Origin: Scatophagus argus
Lineage: Eukaryota; Chordata; Actinopteri; Scatophagidae
Assembly (NCBI RefSeq): GCF_020382885.2
Contig: NC_058506.1
Coordinates: 13,990,318-14,054,317 of the forward strand
Direction: 5' to 3'
Length of the DNA: 64,000 nucleotides
Positions 38,437 through 47,400 of the stretch are shown piece after piece. Made by a program: the position numbers and the translations under genes. The notes beneath the pieces were generated by a model. That model worked only from the letters and a program-made list of their open reading frames with translations. It was not told where the DNA came from and made no database searches. Numbering within the stretch: the first letter of the stretch is position 1; each line of letters opens with the position of its first letter.

Positions 38437-41400
38437 AATAAGGAAACATGTCTGAATTTATAAACATCCATTGGCTAGTACAGTGTTCTTAAAAGATGTT
38501 GATGTGTCTGCATTTTGCAGGTTATGCTGGTGCCAAAGCCCGCAAATATGGTGAGAAACTTAAAAAGAAATACTATTAGATGAATACTATAATCCAATAT
38601 AACATGTTTGAATGTCCACCATGAGGATGGCCTTTTGTTTGTGGAGTATTGCGGGCAGTACATATTCATGTTTTCTGATAAAATGCTGCTCTCAGCAGGC
38701 CTGTCTGGAGGCGCTGGAGGTGCCCTGGGTGCAGGAGGACTTGGTGGTGGAGCTGGGCCTAGCTCTGGGCTTGGAGTAGGAGGAGGGCTCCCAGGAAGAG
38801 GTGTTGGAATAACAACTGGTGGTGGACCTGGAGCAGGACTGGGGACTGGTGGGATACCTGGTTCTGGTGTTGTAATGGGAGTTGGACCAGGTGGTTTTGG
38901 ACCAGGCAGTGCTGGAGGTAGAACAATATTCCCACAGTTCCTCAGAAACTCTATGAGTAAAACAGAAACCAATTCATAAACATATTGCACACATGAACCA
39001 CTCATTCCCTTATTTTTTAAGTCTTTATTAAAGCCAAAAATCCTCACTCATTTGCTTTACTCTAGGGCTTCCGGGAGGAACAGGATATGGTCCTGGGGGA
39101 TATGGACCTGGAATTGGTTATGGACCAGGTGGAGGCTATGGTGCAGGACCAGGGGCTGGATATGGAACAGGTTCAGTGAAGCAGTTTTCAATTTTGTCCA
39201 AAATCAATTTCACCCAATTAAGCTTGCTGGAATGCCTGAACTTAATTCATTCTGTCATTTACAGGCTATGGAGCTGGATCAAAACCTGCTAAATATGGTA
39301 TTAAAATGTGCACATTTTGTTTCTGATGATGGATGTTTGATCCAAATTCCAGTTAAAGTCAATTTTAATTTTTGATTAATTTCATGGTTCTGGTGTAGGT
39401 CAAGGTGCAACAGGTGCTGGTGGGGTACTTGGAGGCGCAGCAGGACGAGGTGATGAGTGATTCTTATTTTTCTCCTGTTAGCATTTATTATTTTTTTTCT
39501 GTTGCCAGTATTTTGTCAATGATACACTTTTGAAATCCTCCTGATGGAGTTTCCTATACTCTCTTATCTTGTGTCATTTTAGGTGGTTATGGACCAGGAG
39601 GCCTTGGACCTGGCATAGGAGGTCTGGGCTGATTTAAAGTAGTCTCTGTAGAGTAGTGTACAGTTTTGTCAGTGCAATCTCAATCAGAAAAAGTTGATTT
39701 TCTTACAAGCACTTGTCAGTAACTCTACTGGCCACCTTTAACGGTTTATCTCTTATCAGTCTTTTTATTACATTTAACATAGTTGATACTAATAACCATA
39801 TCATTTGTTGCGACTTTCAGGCTACGGCACAGCTGGATCTAAAGCTGCTAAGTACGGTAAGCACTGTCGTTTTACAAAATTCTGCATAAGCTGGAATTAT
39901 GTGTATATCAAATGTTTGTTGGACCTGAAAAAAAGCATCTCTTTTGAATTCACAAGATCATTTCTTTTATAAACTGCAGGAAAACCTGGTGGTGTTATAC
40001 CTGGGGTGGGAGCAGGGACTGCAGGACCTGGGACAGGGACCAGCACAGGTGTTTTAGTAAATGGCACCAGCACTGGCAGCAGTGCAAGTGCAACAGCTGG
40101 ACCCATGGGTAAGCTACTGTTTTGAGGATTAAGAATACACATTTCGGGGACAGCAAATTATTAATTAGATAATCTATGTGTACATCTATGTCTGCTGGAT
40201 CAGGAGGAGGATTTGGACCCACAGGAGTTACACCAGCTCCAGCATCAGAAGGTATCTGTACAGTGTTAGCACATACAGTAGGTTGTTGAAAACATGTCTC
40301 CAGTATGTTAGTTTTAATATAAAATACTCTGTGCAGAGATGGAAAAGACAGTGTTGTAGGTGACAGAATAGAGGAAGAAAAAGAGTAAACTAGCTTACCT
40401 GAAAAGGATTTTGCCATCATTTCACACACTTATCCAAAGGCCCTGTATTTGATTTAGCATTACTATTTCAGGATTTCAGATGTTTTTGGCACACCTCATA
40501 TTTGTTTAGAACATGATAAAGCTGCATACAGAGTTTTTTTAAGCTGCCAATGTACAGCATGCAGCTCTATTTTCGAATAGCAGTCCTTTTAATACTTTGC
40601 TCTTATTGCAGGTGATGGCAGTGTGATAGAGGGGTCTGGAAGTTCTGGAGGAGAAGGTCCGTTTAAACTTGCTGGATTCTTGAGAAAAAGTCCCTTCTTA
40701 GCTTTAAACTGCACAGATGTTTTGTTGTTTTTTTTTGTTTTTTTTTTTGCAAAGATGGTAACAATTATCACAAACAACACGAACATTTAAATACAGGTCC
40801 AAGGATGCATGAATCTGATAACCACAGAAGATGGCCCACATGGTAAACACCTGTGAAAAAAAAGGAACAAAACACTAAATTTTAAAAGTAGTACCACCTG
40901 AGAAGTGATACACTTGTTGTTTTTATTCATGTATAAACACTTGTTTACTTTGCACTGTATATCCTGTTACCACTATATTAAAACAGGAGGCGCTAGTGTA
41001 GCTGGTAGACCTGTGGGTGCAGGAGGTGATGGAGATAGCCTGGGTGGAACAGGAATCCCAATCATTGGAGCAAGACCAGGTATTTTGGTAATCTATGCTA
41101 CAAAGTCAAAAATGAATTAATACAAGCTCAGATGTTAATAATTCATTCTGCACTCTGTTACATTGGGAAATACTCTGCTGTATTCAATCTCTATATTTAA
41201 TCATCTAACAGTTGTCTCAGCTGTGTTATCTTCACACTTTTATGTTTTGTAAATTATTTTTACTGAACAGGATTCAACGGGACAGAAGTTCCAGGTCAGT
41301 GCCAAAACTTTGGCATGTTTGCCTGCAAGTACTGCATGTAAATTCATTTCTGTCAGAGTATATCTCTGGCTATGTCACTCACTCTAAGACTTACGCAAAG

Positions 41401-44400
41401 GAGGTAATGTTTTCACCCTGTAATCTTTCTCTCTTTCTTTGCTTGCCTTTATGCAGATTACCTTTTGAAGCAAAGCTGTTTAAGGAGCAATGTCTTTTTG
41501 ATTGTGAAGTGGACAGTGCCATCATGTGGCCATTTAAAAAGCGCATTATGTTTCCACTCACATAGGCCTGGATTTTGAGATGTAAAAGAAAACATATTTT
41601 TCCCTAGGGACCAGGACTATTTCAAAACTCTTTTCAGCAGTTCGGCAACAGATGTCATCAAATCTTAAATAAATTTACTATGACACAGATTTGAACAAAT
41701 TTGAATGTCTCTGAAAAATGTATTCGTTGAATTTAAATATGCCTTACTGTTAACTGGTTGGCTTTGACACTGAAAGGCCATAACATCCACACTATGGCTA
41801 GAATTCTGATACTGAACCATGTCTCTAATTGGCCCAAGTCCTGCATGCAACATCTAAAAGGGATCAGCAAATTTACTTGTTTCCTGTATATTAGGAAAGA
41901 AAAAGACTTACACATTTGCTCTCATCTCCTACAGGTTCTACGAGAACAACCCCTGGTGAGTTGACATGAAGTATTTTGAGCACTGAGGTGTTATCTGTGA
42001 ATAGAGGTGAATGAAGCTTATTCTACAGTAAAAAGCCATGAGATTTGAAATTACACAGGAATAATTTACACATAAAAACTGCCTAATATGATAAAGATGC
42101 TTTGAATGCATCACAAATGCTTTTAATATTATGTAGATCACAATATTTCTGCACTTGAACGCTTTCACAGCTGTCACTGGTTTACCTGCACACGAGAGTG
42201 AGTGTTTTTCTTGCACTTCCTATCACAAAACTGGCACCACTGAATGCTGTATGGCAGACTGACACTAGCTAATGACTGAAGCTGGCTACAAATAAATTTA
42301 AAGAGCATTTAGTTTTGAAAAATATTTTGTTTCTGACCGATAACTGCCCAAGATAATCTGTATTTCTGTCACTGCAGTCGGTGGTGGGGCTGTACAACCA
42401 AGTGGTACGTAAACCTCCATCATAATGTTTTCAGGATTTCTCTTACCAGTATTTCTACTTTTGTTTCAAACAGCTGGGACAAGCGTTATCCTATAACAGA
42501 TAAAGTATTCTCTGACTTCTCTTAAATTTCATTTTGCAGGTTCTGGAGGTGATCTCTCAAGTGGGACACTGCCTGGAGCCAAGCCTCTAAAACCCCCAGG
42601 TGAAATAAATACAATTTAATTTACTCTTAAAAGATTTAAAATTCAACTTTCTGAATGACCTACTTACAGTCCTTACCTATTATCAATGGGAAAAGACAAC
42701 ATGCCATTTGAGCTCCAATGAATGGTAATCATCAGCCACCTACCAAAATCTATTGTACATTCAAAACAAGAATTTAATGTTGCCTTCTCTCCCTTTAAGG
42801 ACCCATTTTTCAAAGCTTACACCAGTCTGAAACCAGTACTTCCAGAAACGATTAGAACGATGTAGAAAAATGTGACAAAGGTTTAATACTGGAGAGTGTT
42901 CTCACCAGGCTTGTTATTGTTTTTGTGTGGACCCCAGCCAGACAAGCAATCACTTTGGAAGCTGACTGGGATCTGGATAAAGAATAATGGGCATGCACCG
43001 GGTTTCTTTTCTCTAATGTTGGTTTGGATGTAAGAGGTTTGGGGATTAGTGACCTAGATCTTGGTTCCAGCTTTAGTCCTATGCTAAAACACCAATCTGG
43101 CGTCCTTTCATGGTGTCTGCAGGTGTCCCCAGAGGTGACACGCCAGGTGAAGGAGATGGAGAAGGAGGTCCTGATGGAGAGAGAGGTGGTACAGGAGGCA
43201 CAGGTGTAGGAGGAGTCGGAGGGCTTCCTACCAGTACAGGAGGAGCAGGAGGTGTTTCAGGTGGTGTAACAGGAGTGGCTAGAGGAGACAGTCCTGCTTC
43301 TGGGACTGGAGTTAGACCAGGAGGTGCAGCTGGTGGACTAGGAGGAACACCAAAACCGCCCAAAGGTGCCATTTTGCCATCAGAACGTACACTCCATTAT
43401 ATGTCTACCACCATGTAGGACAAACGCAGACTGTAACAACAAAATGTAAGATCATAGATCATCTGTACTCACTGAAGAACCTTTATATATTTAATCTGTC
43501 TATTTTTTAAATCTAGTGTACGGACCTGATGGGACTGTCACAGGAGGTATCAGTGGCGGACTTGGTGGTCCTGGGGCAGTTGGAGGAGGTCCAGGAGGAG
43601 TTGGAGGCGGTCCTGGAGCAGTTGGAGGAGGTCCAGGAGGAGTTGGAGGTGGTCCTGGCACAGCTGGAGGAGGTACAGGAGGAGTTGGAGGCAGTGCTGG
43701 TGGAACAGGATTGATACCTGGGGCTGGTGGGCCTGGGGGAGTAGGAACAGGAGCCTTAAAACCTGGAAAAAGTGAGTTGCTACCATGTTTTAATCTCTGA
43801 CATCCTTGTGTATTCATCCCAAATCAACATGTATATAACAATAAAAGAAAAAGATTTCTTATTTAAACGTTTCACATATCATAGGCTACGGTGTTGGTGG
43901 AGCCGGTGTTTTGCCAGGTGGAGGTATGCTAATTATGACTATCATTATCTAAGTTAGAGCAGACAGATGACTGAAACATACCCAGACAGTATTCCTTATA
44001 TGTCTTTTTCCTGTCAGGCATACGCTACCCAACTGGAGCTGGAGTAGGACTGGGAGCAGGAAAACCAGGCAAAGGTTCAATAAACTGTCAGCCATAATCT
44101 CCTCTCTTTAACATCTTTTTTTGCACTGAAAAATGAAAGATGCTGTATGATGCATGTAATGTTTTTATCTTTCTATCAGTATATGGGACTCTTGGAGCAG
44201 GAGGCCAGGGTGGGATTGGACCTGGAGGCTATGGAGCTGGTCCTGGTGGCTATGGTTTGCGTCCAGGAGGTTATGGTGTGGGACCTGGAGGATACGGGGC
44301 TGGCCTGGGTGGCTATGGTGCTGGACCTGGCGGATATGGAACTGGACCTGGAGGCTATGAAGGCCAGACTGGAAGCAGAGGCACCGGTGGTGGTCCTGGG

Positions 44401-47400
44401 GGTGTTGGGACCCTCGGAGCTGGAGGTGTTGGAACTGGGGGTGTAGGTGGAGGTGTAGGAGGAGGCATAGGTGCAGGCCCTGGTGGAGTCAGTGGTGGAC
44501 TGGCGGGATATGGTGGTGGTGGTGTAGGTCCTGGTGGTAAGTTGACATCTCTGAAAATAAACTCAATTTTAATTCTTAAGTTTAACACATTTTATATGAA
44601 AAACACATATTTTATTTATCTAAATACAATAAGTGTTTTTTTCTGTTATCCAGGTCAAAGGTATGGCACTGGTACAGGACTGGGTGTCGGCAAACCACCA
44701 AAAAGTAGGATAAAAACTGACAGATATACACTGTAAACATACAGATAAATTTATGCAGAAAAGTGAAACCGAATCAATTTGTTTCTAGGTTATGGACCAG
44801 GAGCTGGTGGTACTGGGGTTGGGCCTGGTGTCTATGGAACTGGACCAGGTGGAATTGGTACTGGTCCAGGAGGTTTTGGACCAGGTGGAATTGGTACTGG
44901 TCCAGGAGGTTTTGGACCAGGTGGCTTTGGTCCTGGAGGTCCTGGTGGTGCTGGAAGTTATGGGCCTGGTGGCACTGGACCAGGGGGATATGGGCCCAGT
45001 ACTATCAACACAGGACTAGGTGGTGTTGGTACCAGGCCAGGTGGTTTTGGGCCAGGTGATGTTGGCCCAGGACCAGGCAGCTATGGACCTGGTGGAGCAG
45101 GTGTCGCTCCTGGTGTTTATACTCCTGGAAGTCAAGGACTGGGGACAAGAAAGCCCCCCAAATCAGGTATAGCAGTCATGTATTTTAACACTGGGAATGA
45201 AATTTAACAATTTATTCTTTTTTAGTATGATTCAGGCTGTTTTCCCTCTTCCTGACAGGCTATGGATCATCCTCACTGGGTGGAGGTGGCTATGGACAAG
45301 GTGAGAAATATCTTCATTCTATCACTTAAACATCTTTAACAACTTTTAACAGATTCAGTGTTCATCTCTACGTCTTCGTATATGATATAAAAGGTATAAA
45401 ACCAAGCAGAGCTTAAAAATACCTAGTAAATCACCAGCTCCACCTATGCCTGTTTCCTAGGTGTAGGGGTTGGACCTGGTGGAACAGGGACTGGACCTGG
45501 CAGATACGGACCTGGGGGCACTGGACCAGGTGGTGCTGGCACAGGAACGGGAGGCTTTGGACCAGGTGGTGCAGGTACAGGACCCGGTGGTTTCGGACCA
45601 GGTGGCGCTGGGACAGGACCAGGTAGTTTTGGACCAGGTGGCGCTGGTACAGGACAAGGTGGTTTTGGACCAGGTGGTGCTGGCACAGGAACAGGAGGCT
45701 TTGGACCAGGTGGTGCTGGCACAGGACCAGGTGGTTTCGGACCAGGTGGCGCTGGGACAGGACCAGGTAGTTTTGGACCAGGTGGCGCTGGTACAGGACA
45801 AGGTGGTTTTGGACCAGGTGGTGCTGGCACAGGAACAGGAGGTTTTGGACCAGGTGGAGCTGGGACACGACCAGGTGGTGCTGGCATAGGAACAGGTGGC
45901 ATTGGAACGGGGGGCCAAGGATTAGGAAAAAGAAAACCATCTAAATCTGGTACGTAATTATTATACAAACTGAACTGTCAAACACAAAAAACAAAGTGTC
46001 AGCTGGTGTCCAAAAATTCATTGCACTGACTGAGAAATATAATTTTATTGTGGAGGAAAGTAACTGGCAGAACATCGTTTGACTGTACTCTTTCTCATTT
46101 TTTTCCAGGTTATGGAGGAGCTGGATACGGATCAGGTAAAGTTTCGGTTAGGATTACAGGATGGTAAATATCTTTTTATACATTTACGTGGTACATAGTC
46201 ATGCTTATATATTTAGATCTGTTTTCCAGCAGGAGTATTAAGAGGCACAGGAGGTGGTCCTGGCCGAGTTGGAGCAGGGGCTGGAGGTGCTGGACTTGGT
46301 GGCTATGGCCCAGGAGGTGCTGGAACTGGTGGCTATGGACCTGGAGGTGCTGGACCTGGTGGCTATGGCCCAGGAGGGGTGGGGACTGGTGGCTATGGGC
46401 CAGGAGGTGCTGGACCTGGTGGCTATGGCCCAGGAGGGGTGGGGACTGGTGGCTATGGGCCAGGAGGTGCTGGACCTGGTGGCTATGGCCCAGGAGGGGT
46501 GGGAACTGGTGGCTATGGCCCAGGAGGTGCTGGACCTGGTGGTTATGGTCCAGGAGGTGCTGGAACTGGTGGCTATGGCCCAGGAGGTGCTGGAACTGGG
46601 CCAGGGGGTGTTGGACCTGGTGGACAGACACTTGGGAGCAGGAAGCCTCCTAAATCAGGTTATGGCTCGTCCCTCGGTGGAACTGGCTACAGACCAGGTA
46701 AAATTCTCAACTGATGGACATAAATATATCATTAAAAAGTTGTGATAGTAACTGATGAAAGTCTGTATTGTTGCTGGACACTGGGCATGAGATTTTGTTG
46801 TTAATGAGATTTGAGTGGTGCCACAGTAGACTGTAAAATTACTGTATACGTGACTTGAAGAAGTCAATGAATTAAAGAATTTCCCCTCAGGGATAAATAA
46901 AGGAATTTTGATTCTGATTCTGATTGGTGATACAGAAAAAAATAATTAAATGACTCCATAGTCTTAATGAAGACAACAATGAATGTTTAAGCTTCTTAAT
47001 CAGTGTAGCGAAAGTCCTAGTAACTCTGCAAGGCCAGAACAGAGTTAATATGCAGCTACTGTAGGTCTACTTTCATAAATTAAATTTCACCCTTGAATAC
47101 AATAAAAGATTCGACTAGTTGTTGGGAATTTACATTTGTCTATCCCAAGAATAAAGCATTGGCTTCAAAAATAAAGGTCAGTGTTGGACATTTGAAGGAC
47201 ATTTAATGCATTCATTAACAACATAGTAAAACGATTGTGACGTGTCCACAATATACTGCATGATAAACATGTTTACACAACAAAATGAAATAAACTTATA
47301 AACAAAAATAAAAAGCTTTGTCCCCATGATAAAACTGGACAGCGAACTGGTCTCCATCTTTTTGTTTATTCATTTGTGAGAATGGTTTCCCATTTACTAC

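Noticed and set aside
40797-40842. Possible elastin exon between ACAG and GTAAAC
   Set aside because: 46 bases is not a multiple of 3, would break the class 1-1 phase, and the encoded peptide is not elastin-like.
46321-46560. CRISPR-like regular repeats
   Set aside because: They are contiguous 60-bp coding repeats with no unique spacers, inside a vertebrate elastin exon.
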